From Pleomorphomonas sp. (GTDB taxonomy: Bacteria > Pseudomonadota > Alphaproteobacteria > Rhizobiales > Pleomorphomonadaceae): DNA of 34,705 nt. Of this stretch, positions 17,957 to 24,597 are shown piece by piece (positions within the stretch are counted from its first letter, which is position 1; every line of letters starts with the position of its first letter). The position numbers and the translations under genes are program-made. The DNA lies in contig JARKNW010000154.1 of NCBI GenBank assembly GCA_029976075.1, forward strand, positions 1 to 34,705, read 5' to 3'. The notes under the pieces were generated by a model, which searched no databases, was not told the DNA's origin, and was given only the letters and a program-made list of their open reading frames with translations.

Positions 17957-18462
17957 GTAGTATTGCGGTTGGCCTTTGGTTTTTGACCGGAGGCAATCCG
18001 ATTATTCTTTCTGCGCAACGTCCGGAACTTTTGGAACCTCGACCTTCGGACAGTCTAAAGAGATCATGTGTAACTTGTTAAATTCGCCTTCGGCGTTTAA
18101 CGGGCCGAGTTGACCAAGTCCCAGGACGTCTTTCTCGCTATCGCCGATCACCTCGTCGCCAAAGTTCTCAAATCGCTACTATGATTTCAGCGACGGCACC
18201 GGCTCCCCCAAGTCAATGCGACTGGCAGTACTCTGCCCATGAGCCACTGAAACGATTGACTCTGGCTACAATGACTTGGATGAAAAGGCTGTCACTTAGG
18301 CGACAGGTTTCGGGCGGTAAGGTTTCTCCCGAGCCCAACGGTTTGCAAGGAGAGGAAGCTTGGCTGGCGACGCCGCACGGCGCGTCGTTCGCAGAGTGTC
18401 GGCAACACCAGACAGACGCCTTACCCGATCGACATGGTTCGCAACGACGACAACATCGGAGA
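17957..18462. other. Upstream region of the tup operon, no supported gene
   Basis: No frame in this 500-base stretch looks coding; several frames give short arginine-rich products typical of shadow translation. The one visible element is an imperfect hairpin at 18077-18101 (separate entry). No CTTGAC-like promoter could be placed with confidence on the - strand. Confidence 0.5.
18077..18101 (-). promoter_or_regulatory. Inverted repeat upstream of tupB, candidate operator
   Basis: GTTAAA (18077-18082) pairs with TTTAAC (18096-18101), and inside it CGCC (18085-18088) pairs with GGCG (18092-18095), leaving a TT bulge. The outer GTTA/TAAC ends recall ModE-type boxes, but the spacing differs. It is about 133 bases upstream of the tupB start. 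It lacks a T-tract, so an operator is more likely than a terminator. Confidence 0.35.
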
Positions 18463-20199
18463 TCATGCCGACGTGTCCAGCTCCACGCGAAGACGGTCAA
18501 CGTTCCGAATTATCAGGGTGCGTGGCGAAGGACGGTGCATCTCGCCGCAACGAATGAGTTCGGCAAGGACGGTTGAGACGGACTGACGGGCAGCGCCGAT
18601 GGCTGCGGCGAGTTCGTCACCGCTAGGTGCCCCGTCAATGACGGTACCGGTCTGTGTCTGGCGTCCTTCGTGATCGGCGAGCGTGCAAAGATGGCGAATG
18701 ACGCGGTGACGTACGCTGCGGAAAGCCATGTCGCCAACCATGGCCAACGACTGACCAAGCAGTCGCTCGATGACCGGCATCACACAGCTACCGAACTCGG
18801 GATATTTTCGCTGGAGTTTTTGGAACAACGTTCGTGGAATAACGAGGACGTCGCCGTCCGCACAAACTTCGACTGCGAGATCGGCACCCAGAGGGATGGC
18901 ATCGCCACAGCCCAGCCTGAACAGGGTCAGTTCCCGACCGTCGTGCGAGGCAAAGCAGCGATACCGACCCGAGGCGAAGACCAGAATGGCTTCACCGCTT
19001 GCGTCCACCAGACTGGCGCCGTAGAGGAGCTGCCCGGCTTTCATTTTGCGGAACCTTAGCGTCCCTCGTTCCTGCATCCTCTCGATGAGCAGATGCGGGC
19101 GCGTTTCCGGCTCGGGTTCAACGGCGTCGACCCAGCGGTTCGAGGTGATAGCGCAAGACGAATGCTTGAGAGCGGCCGATTTCGCTGGCAGCTGCAGGCG
19201 CGCAAAAAACTCTCGGCCATCGGTCGAGCGAAGGTTGCTTTTGCCGGACAGCGCCATCTCTTCGACCGCGTCGTACCCAGTGGCGAAAAGCTCGTCAAAT
19301 CGAGCCATCCCAACCATTGGCCACTCGCGACCTATCAGTTCCAGTGCGGTTCGGTTGGCACCGACCAGACGATCATCGTCGAAAGCGAGAAGACCGTCTC
19401 TAGTCCCGCCGAAGAGGTACTCGCTTGAATGGAAGCGAAGCTTCACATGCCTTGGAAAACGACGTTCGAACAGGCGGCGCTCGATTTCGAGAGCAGAGCG
19501 CTTGAGCAGGAGCAACAGGTAGTCATGTGATACGGAGACCGATGTCGAAACGTCCAGCACGCCGGCCAGCGTGCCAGAAGGATCGAGGATGGGGATCGCC
19601 GAGCAACTGATGGACGTATTGAGGCAGAAAAGATGTTCGGCACCGGTGATGGTGAGAGCCGTTCTTTCGAGTGCCACAGTCCCAATGGCATTCGTCCCAA
19701 TCGCTTCTTCCGACCAATCGAACCCCTCGTTGAGTCCCAGCCGGTCCGCCTCCAGGGAAAATGATCCATTGCCCTGGCGCGCCAGCACGATACCGGAGGG
19801 ATCGGTCAGAATGACAACGCCCCCTTGGTCGCTGAGCTCCTGACCAAGCGATGCCATCTCATCGACAGCGGACATGATCAGATCGTTGTTGCTCTCCTTC
19901 AAACTCTTGAGGCCTGGTTCAGCGAGCCGGTCGCGCTGCTTGTTCAGTGTCGGGGAAGCGAAGCCGAACCGACTGCTGCGCTGCCAGGATCGGACGAGAG
20001 GCGACGATACCCCTTCAGGCACTGTCCCGGTGGACAGGAAGTGCGATCTCACCGCCAGAATCTGACCATCGTGCCCCCCATGGCGCCGACTGGCAGCCTG
20101 ATGGTGCTGCCTGAACCGCGGATGACATGGCTCGCACCCGGTGACGTCTCCGAAGAGAGAACCGCATTCGCCACCATGGTTTCTGATTGGCAGATTCAT
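18463..20199 (-). CDS. GAF-PAS-cNMP-Crp-type HTH transcriptional regulator
   Basis: A 578-residue regulator of unusual build. The N-terminal third resembles AcoR/DhaR activators: a lead-in HFLSTGTVPEGVSSPLVRSWQR and a GAF domain (about 115-245) with ILTDPSGIVLARQG and the run FDWSEEAIGTNAIGTVALER. A PAS-like segment follows (about 260-340, LLAFDDDRLVGANRTALELI). Instead of the AAA+ sigma-54 domain expected after an AcoR sensor, the chain continues into a Crp/Fnr cNMP-fold domain (about 375-485, ERMQERGTLRFRKMKAGQLL) and a Crp-type winged helix (about 495-570, PSGDELAAAIGAARQSVSTV). So it should act with the housekeeping polymerase. ATG 20199 is chosen over an upstream TTG (20208); a GTG at 20052 would remove an atypical first 49 residues. 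It lies between moeA and tupB, probably as controller of the locus. Confidence 0.85.
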   Translation of the reverse strand: MNLPIRNHGGECGSLFGDVTGCEPCHPRFRQHHQAASRRHGGHDGQILAVRSHFLSTGTVPEGVSSPLVRSWQRSSRFGFASPTLNKQRDRLAEPGLKSLKESNNDLIMSAVDEMASLGQELSDQGGVVILTDPSGIVLARQGNGSFSLEADRLGLNEGFDWSEEAIGTNAIGTVALERTALTITGAEHLFCLNTSISCSAIPILDPSGTLAGVLDVSTSVSVSHDYLLLLLKRSALEIERRLFERRFPRHVKLRFHSSEYLFGGTRDGLLAFDDDRLVGANRTALELIGREWPMVGMARFDELFATGYDAVEEMALSGKSNLRSTDGREFFARLQLPAKSAALKHSSCAITSNRWVDAVEPEPETRPHLLIERMQERGTLRFRKMKAGQLLYGASLVDASGEAILVFASGRYRCFASHDGRELTLFRLGCGDAIPLGADLAVEVCADGDVLVIPRTLFQKLQRKYPEFGSCVMPVIERLLGQSLAMVGDMAFRSVRHRVIRHLCTLADHEGRQTQTGTVIDGAPSGDELAAAIGAARQSVSTVLAELIRCGEMHRPSPRTLIIRNVDRLRVELDTSA

Positions 20200-20270
20200 C
20201 CCGACCAACCTCTAGATCGCATCGTTTGCCTAGATACCTGCGCCAGACCGAAGGACTCTGATGGCAGCCA

Positions 20271-21524
20271 TCAAATGAGTTGGCTGTAGGCGTAGAATGA
20301 AATTGGATCGCCGCGCCTGACTTCCGTGCAGGACTCCGGCAACTCGACCATCCCATCTGTTCTGGTCAGGGACGTGAGCACGCCCGCGCCATCGACGGGG
20401 TACTTTTGGGCAACGGTCCGGCCGTCGGACTGCTCCAGCGACACTCGGACATATTCACGTCGACCGGCTTTTTTCCTGTAGTCGAACCCGGAGAAGACGG
20501 TCATGGCCGAAAGTGGCGTCGGCTTTCCTCCGGAGAGCGCGACCACCAACGGCCGCAGCACGTGGGCGAAGGTGACAAAAACGGCGACAGGGTTGCCCGG
20601 GAGACCGATCAACGGCGTTCCATTGATGATCCCCATGGCGAGCGGCCGCCCCGGCTTGATGCCAAGCCGCCAGAACACCATGGAACCGCTGGCCGCAATG
20701 GCCGCCCTGACATGGTCTTCCTCACCGGTCGAAACGCCGCCTGAGGTCACGATGAGATCATGCGCAAGGCTGGCCGCATCAAGGCGCTGGACCGTGATGT
20801 CGCGGTTGTCGGGCAGTATGCCGAGATCGGACACTTCGCATCCGGCCCGCTTCAGCATCACTTGCAGGGAGAAGCGGTTTGAATCGTAGATAGCCGCCGC
20901 ACCGAGCGTCTGACCTGGATTGCGTAACTCGTTGCCGGTCGAGAAGACCGCCACACGCGGACGCTTGCGAACCTCCAGGGAGGTGACGCCGAGCGCTGCG
21001 AGAAGAGCTATGTCGCGCGGTTCCAGCCTCTTTCCGGCGGGGACGGCAACGCTGCCGGCAGATATATCCTCACCCCTCGGGCGACGGTTTGCCCCCTTCC
21101 GGAGACCTGACGGCAACTCGACGCGTCCCCCATCGTCGAGAGCGACGTCTTCCTGCATGAACACCGTGTCGGTCCCGGGCGGCATGGGAGCCCCGGTGAA
21201 GATCCGCACGGCCGTCTTGGCGGCGAGGGGCTGTGAGGCGGCTTCGCCTGCCGCAACCCTGGTGCTTATCGGCAGCACGGTCGGTCCACCTGCCAGCAAG
21301 TCGGCATAAGCCACGGCGTAGCCATCGACGGCGGAATTGTCGAAAACCGGCAGATCGATCGGGGCTATCACGTCGGAAGCCGAAAAGCGTCCGTCGGCAT
21401 CTATCAGCCCGACGCTTTCCGTCTCGCCGATCGGTGGAATCCTGCCGGCAACCAGATCGAGGGCCTCCTCGACCGGCATCAGGTCACCTCCGAAGGCGAA
21501 GGCATCAGAACTCAACTGCACCAT
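20271..21524 (-). CDS. moeA: Molybdopterin molybdenumtransferase MoeA (canonical)
   Basis: Inserts molybdate or tungstate into molybdopterin-AMP. The 417-residue product has every usual MoeA landmark: LPVFDNSAVDGYAVAYADLL near 58, RIFTGAPMPPGTDTVFMQED, VFSTGNELRNPGQTLG, the variant AAIYDSNRFS, TSGGVSTGEEDHV near 261, LGIKPGRPLAMGII, and LPGNPVAVFVTFAHVLRPLV. It is transcribed 18 bases after the iron-sulfur protein and within the AOR gene series, so it is the best candidate for the metal-inserting enzyme serving that enzyme. It is one of three MoeA-like genes within 7 kb and the only single-domain one with intact motifs. Confidence 0.95.
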   Translation of the reverse strand: MVQLSSDAFAFGGDLMPVEEALDLVAGRIPPIGETESVGLIDADGRFSASDVIAPIDLPVFDNSAVDGYAVAYADLLAGGPTVLPISTRVAAGEAASQPLAAKTAVRIFTGAPMPPGTDTVFMQEDVALDDGGRVELPSGLRKGANRRPRGEDISAGSVAVPAGKRLEPRDIALLAALGVTSLEVRKRPRVAVFSTGNELRNPGQTLGAAAIYDSNRFSLQVMLKRAGCEVSDLGILPDNRDITVQRLDAASLAHDLIVTSGGVSTGEEDHVRAAIAASGSMVFWRLGIKPGRPLAMGIINGTPLIGLPGNPVAVFVTFAHVLRPLVVALSGGKPTPLSAMTVFSGFDYRKKAGRREYVRVSLEQSDGRTVAQKYPVDGAGVLTSLTRTDGMVELPESCTEVRRGDPISFYAYSQLI

Positions 21525-21542
21525 AAACCTGCCTCCAACCTC

Positions 21543-23030
21543 TTACTGACTTCCGCGCCCTTGACCAATCTCACTCAAGGGAAACCTGGCCTTTTCGGCT
21601 CGATAGGCCTCAGCCAGCAACTCGACCGGATGCGTAACCGGCTTTTCCTGCATCTGCATGAACTGGACCCGGCAGGCCAGACACTCGGTCACAATCCTGC
21701 CCGGGGCCGCTTCCTCAATCCGGTCGATCAGGCCGCGCCCCATCGCCAGGGAAGCGGCATGAAAGTCCTTCTTGAACCCCATGATGCCGCCAAGCCCGCA
21801 GCAATCCATCGGCTGCCCGACCGGCGAAATATCGGTCCTCGGCGCTTCGCCGAGCAGATCGAGCCACGGTCGCCCCATGTTCTGTTCCCTGAGGTGGCAC
21901 GGAGGGAAATAGGAGAGCTTCTCGGATGTTACCATGGGAGGAAGATGCAGTCCGCCCTCGCGATGCAGCACCCCGAGATATTCGCCGAGCTCGAACACGT
22001 GAGCGGCGACCTTGATGCGCTGGTTTGCATCCCAGCCCGCGAAATAGCCAACGTCACCTCGATCCGTCTCGGCATGCAGCCCGAGATTATAGTTGACCAC
22101 CCAGGAGGCGAGAAACTCCGGAGCGATGCTGCTCGTGCGTCCCGACGGAGCGGATACTTCGGCGGCAAGCTGCTTTGCGATCGCCTCGGTCTTGCCTTCA
22201 AGTTCCACTCCAAGAGCCCGGATACGATCGCGGTAGGCGGGTGAGAACTGGGCATCGCGAGCCAGCACCGACTTGAACATGAACGAACAGGTCGGGCATG
22301 CCGTGACGATGTCGTAGCCGTCTTCCACGCATTGCTGGAGCACCGGCAGATTTGCCGCGACGAGATCGAGGGTGAACGGCTTGTCGCCTTCGAGATAGGT
22401 CGGCATGCCGCAGCACTTCTGCTCCGGCACATAGACGGAGATGCCGTTTCTTTCGAGAACCTCGATCGTGGCCTTGGCGACATCGGGGAACATGTACCGC
22501 GCCGTGCAACCGACGAAATAGGCAACCTTGCGCCCCTGGGCCGGCTTCCGGCGATCGAGGCCGCGCCGGGTAATCCAGCGCGCCAGACGATCGCGCGGGA
22601 ACGACGGCATCTTGCGGTCCGCGTGGACGCCGACGAGCCGGCGAGCCAGCTTGCCGAGGCGCGGACTCTTCATGACGGCGTCGACCAGCGAGGGAAGGGT
22701 GCCGCACACCCGCCCGACCAACTGTACATTCTCGATGAAGCGGGTCGCCAATGGCAAACCATCCCGCTCGACGAAGGCATCCTTGGCCCGGCGAATATCG
22801 CTCTGGACCGGGCGGCAAGGGCATTGCCCGCAGGCATTGCAGAGGTCGATCAGCTCCGCCAGATCCTGACCCGATACCGGCCTGCCACCAGCTTTGGCGC
22901 GGTCCGCGAGGTTGAACAGCCTTGGGAAATACTGGCACGGCGCGTCCTCCATCAACTCGCGGCATTGCTCGCAGTTGACGCAAGTGGTCATGACGGATCG
23001 CGCCAGAGTTTCCGGTTTGTCGAGATTCAT
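21543..23030 (-). CDS. Double-CCG-domain iron-sulfur oxidoreductase (GlpC/HdrB-like)
   Basis: A 495-residue soluble redox protein. The N-terminus has two cysteine clusters, C17-x2-C20-x2-C23-x8-C32 and C64-x2-C67-x2-C70-x-C72; both depart from the standard CxxCxxCxxxCP ferredoxin spacing. Two CCG domains follow. The first has FVGCTARYMFPDVAK, QKCCGMP and ACPTCSFMFK (about 190-290). The second has FPPCHLREQ, MDCCGLGGIMGFKK and ECLACRVQF (about 395-470). CCG domains bind noncubane or [4Fe-4S] clusters in HdrB and GlpC. In this place it is the probable electron partner of the AOR enzyme; no ferredoxin gene is present. Its start overlaps the preceding ubiquitin-like gene by ATGA. Distant annotation as glycerol-3-phosphate dehydrogenase subunit C is likely but misleading. 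Confidence 0.85.
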   Translation of the reverse strand: MNLDKPETLARSVMTTCVNCEQCRELMEDAPCQYFPRLFNLADRAKAGGRPVSGQDLAELIDLCNACGQCPCRPVQSDIRRAKDAFVERDGLPLATRFIENVQLVGRVCGTLPSLVDAVMKSPRLGKLARRLVGVHADRKMPSFPRDRLARWITRRGLDRRKPAQGRKVAYFVGCTARYMFPDVAKATIEVLERNGISVYVPEQKCCGMPTYLEGDKPFTLDLVAANLPVLQQCVEDGYDIVTACPTCSFMFKSVLARDAQFSPAYRDRIRALGVELEGKTEAIAKQLAAEVSAPSGRTSSIAPEFLASWVVNYNLGLHAETDRGDVGYFAGWDANQRIKVAAHVFELGEYLGVLHREGGLHLPPMVTSEKLSYFPPCHLREQNMGRPWLDLLGEAPRTDISPVGQPMDCCGLGGIMGFKKDFHAASLAMGRGLIDRIEEAAPGRIVTECLACRVQFMQMQEKPVTHPVELLAEAYRAEKARFPLSEIGQGRGSQ

Positions 23031-23386
23031 GGGCTCTTGCCGTCGTCGCTTTCGCCATTCTCGGAAGCTTCCGAGAATGAAAGGCCAAATGGCTGAGCGG
23101 GCTTGGTCTGGCCATGGATGCCAAGCAGCAGGCGATGCGGCCCCGGTACCCCCGGCGGGACAAGGGCAACCCGGTCACCTGGACGGATGACGGCATCCTC
23201 CACGGCAACGGCGGAGCGATTGAGGATCAGCGACTCCACCTTGGCGCTGTCGATCGCCAGGAAATGCAGCAGTTCCTCCCCCGTCATGTCCCTTGGCAGA
23301 TCGACAAACCTCGGGATGGACCAGCCGCGCTCGCTGAACAGCGTCCGCAACCCCATGAAGGCTATGAGTTCGATTTGCCCAGTCAT
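23027..23386 (-). CDS. MoaD/ThiS-like beta-grasp protein lacking the C-terminal Gly-Gly
   Basis: A 119-residue protein whose middle reads like a ubiquitin-fold sulfur carrier: SLILNRSAVAVEDAVIRPGD and VALVPPGVPGPHRLLLGI. In a true MoaD or ThiS the chain would stop at Gly-Gly just after the VALxPP strand. Here it runs on through PGPHRLLLGIHGQ and a polar tail (about 25 residues, ending ESDDGKSP). It therefore cannot be thiocarboxylated in the usual way. Genes of this kind occur beside AOR genes in other organisms as I recall, which suggests a scaffold or chaperone role. It lies 10 bases after the E1-like gene and overlaps the iron-sulfur gene by four bases. Confidence 0.75.
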   Translation of the reverse strand: MTGQIELIAFMGLRTLFSERGWSIPRFVDLPRDMTGEELLHFLAIDSAKVESLILNRSAVAVEDAVIRPGDRVALVPPGVPGPHRLLLGIHGQTKPAQPFGLSFSEASENGESDDGKSP

Positions 23387-23396
23387 CCGCCGTCTC

Positions 23397-24164
23397 TCAG
23401 GTTTGCCCGAACGTTGGGGACATTGGGTTTCGGTAGTAGTCGACCAGATCGAACCCCATGTCGCGGATATCGACCATCAGCAACCGGCCGATCAGCGGTT
23501 GGCCGACGCCGGTGATCAGCTTCAAGACCTCGCAGGCGGCGAGCGTGCCCAGCACGCCGACGACGCTGCCGAGAATGCCGACTTCGGAACAGGTGAGCGC
23601 GGTCGTGTCGGGCTCCCTGGGCATCAGGCAACGCCAACTCGGATGCGGTTGGCCGCCGGCATCCTTCTCGTAGGGCAACAGCGTGGTGAGGGAGCCATAG
23701 AACTCGAGCACCCCCGCCGTGACGAGCGGCTTGCGGCAGGCATAGGCCGTGTCGGCCATCAGGAAGCGGGTCGGAAAGTTGTCGGTCCCGTCGACCACGA
23801 TGTCATAGGCTTTCACAAGCTCTTCGATGTTCCCCGCCTCGAGACGGAATGGATGAAGCTCGACATTGACGTGCGGATTGATGGCAGCGACGCGATCGCC
23901 GGCACTCTCGACCTTGAGCTTGCCGACATTGGCCGTCGAATGCACCACCTGGCGCTGCAGGTTGGAGAGACTGACCTTGTCGTCGTCCACGAGCCCCAGC
24001 GTTCCAACGCCGGCGGCGGCGAGATACTCGATCACCGGCGATCCCAACCCGCCGGCACCGACGCACAGAACCCGGGTAGCCTTGAGCTTGTTCTGGCCGG
24101 GGCCGCCGACGTCCCGGAGCAGGATATGTCGGCTGTAGCGCTGGAGTTCCACGTTCGAAAGCAA
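23397..24164 (-). CDS. MoeB/HesA-family adenylyltransferase (E1-like)
   Basis: Activates the C-terminal glycine of a MoaD-type carrier with ATP. The 255-residue protein has the nucleotide loop VGAGGLGSPVIEYLAAAGVG (about 35-54), DDDKVSLSNLQRQVVH and the run IVVDGTDNFPTRFLMADTAY near 125. The segment LTCSEVGILGSVVGVLGTLA corresponds to the usual MoeB activation region. Three of the four zinc-binding cysteines of E. coli MoeB appear lost: the first pair reads SWRC instead of CxxC, and the C-terminus (NPMSPTFGQT) has no CxxC. It belongs with the moaD 143 bases upstream and the ubiquitin-like gene 10 bases downstream. Confidence 0.9.
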   Translation of the reverse strand: MLSNVELQRYSRHILLRDVGGPGQNKLKATRVLCVGAGGLGSPVIEYLAAAGVGTLGLVDDDKVSLSNLQRQVVHSTANVGKLKVESAGDRVAAINPHVNVELHPFRLEAGNIEELVKAYDIVVDGTDNFPTRFLMADTAYACRKPLVTAGVLEFYGSLTTLLPYEKDAGGQPHPSWRCLMPREPDTTALTCSEVGILGSVVGVLGTLAACEVLKLITGVGQPLIGRLLMVDIRDMGFDLVDYYRNPMSPTFGQT

Positions 24165-24198
24165 GATTCCCTCCGTACTGCCGACTTCAAAAACGGCT

Positions 24199-24226
24199 GA
24201 GGAGGCCCGTGCGGATGGGCCTCCTC
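24199..24226 (-). terminator. Hairpin between moaD and the E1-like gene
   Basis: A perfect 10-bp helix, GAGGAGGCCC (24199-24208) with GGGCCTCCTC (24217-24226), closes an 8-base loop. Read on the - strand it is followed after five bases by TTTTT, so it could end or attenuate transcription after AOR-moaD. A weaker 7-bp helix (24296-24302 with 24311-24317) spans the moaD stop. Confidence 0.6.
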
Positions 24227-24307
24227 TACGTTCGTTCCGGTGCTCGACGGCAAGGCCCGCGTTGGGGGCGCTGGCTTGCCGACTGACAGGCCCCTAGGAG
24301 GAGAGGC

Positions 24308-24538
24308 CTATCCTCCTCCAAGGAGAGGAAAGAGCGCCAGAACGTCGCCCTCATCGAGCACGCGGTCGAGTTCGGCCGCACGCCCATGAATGAAGATCAT
24401 GCCGATCAGGCCTTGCTCGATTTCAAGCTCCGCCGCGACGTCGGCGACGGTGGTTCCCGGCGGATATTGCCGCCGGGCCTCCTTGAAGCGGTTTTCGCGA
24501 AACGTCGCGAAGAGTTTGACCGTAACCCACATGATCAT
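24308..24538 (-). CDS. moaD: MoaD-family sulfur carrier (molybdopterin synthase small subunit)
   Basis: A 76-residue beta-grasp protein: VTVKLFATFRENRFKEARRQ at the N-terminus and DRVLDEGDVLALFPLLGGG at the end. MoaD ends in Gly-Gly, which is adenylylated by MoeB and converted to the thiocarboxylate that supplies the dithiolene sulfurs; this one ends in three glycines. It lies 59 bases after the AOR gene and before the E1-like gene, matching AOR clusters in which moaD and moeB accompany the enzyme. The start may be ATG 24538 or 24532; neither has a strong ribosome-binding site. A second, canonical moaD lies at 32116-32388, so this is probably the AOR-dedicated copy. Confidence 0.9.
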   Translation of the reverse strand: MIMWVTVKLFATFRENRFKEARRQYPPGTTVADVAAELEIEQGLIGMIFIHGRAAELDRVLDEGDVLALFPLLGGG

Positions 24539-24550
24539 CTCGATTCAGCT

Positions 24551-24595
24551 CAGTTTCGAACGGGCAAAACCGGTCCCCACTTTTGCCGAAAACTG
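24551..24595. repeat. RIME-like intergenic palindromic repeat
   Basis: Nested inverted repeats are visible: CAGTTTCG (24551-24558) with CGAAAACTG (24587-24595, one extra A), and GGCAAAA (24563-24569) with TTTTGCC (24581-24587). The core, read on the - strand as AAAAGTGGGGACCGGTTTTG, closely resembles a repeat family I recall as common in Hyphomicrobiales genomes. It sits two bases after the AOR stop codon and can form a stable RNA hairpin. No second copy was noticed in the window. Confidence 0.7.
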
Positions 24596-24597
24596 CT

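Noticed and set aside
18181..18576. 131-codon frame upstream of the tup operon
   Set aside because: It overlaps the 3' end of the regulator gene on the opposite strand, has no convincing start and no domain.
18463..20199. Reading the regulator as a sigma-54-dependent AcoR activator
   Set aside because: There is no AAA+ domain, no GAFTGA motif and no Fis-type helix-turn-helix; the C-terminal half is Crp-like.
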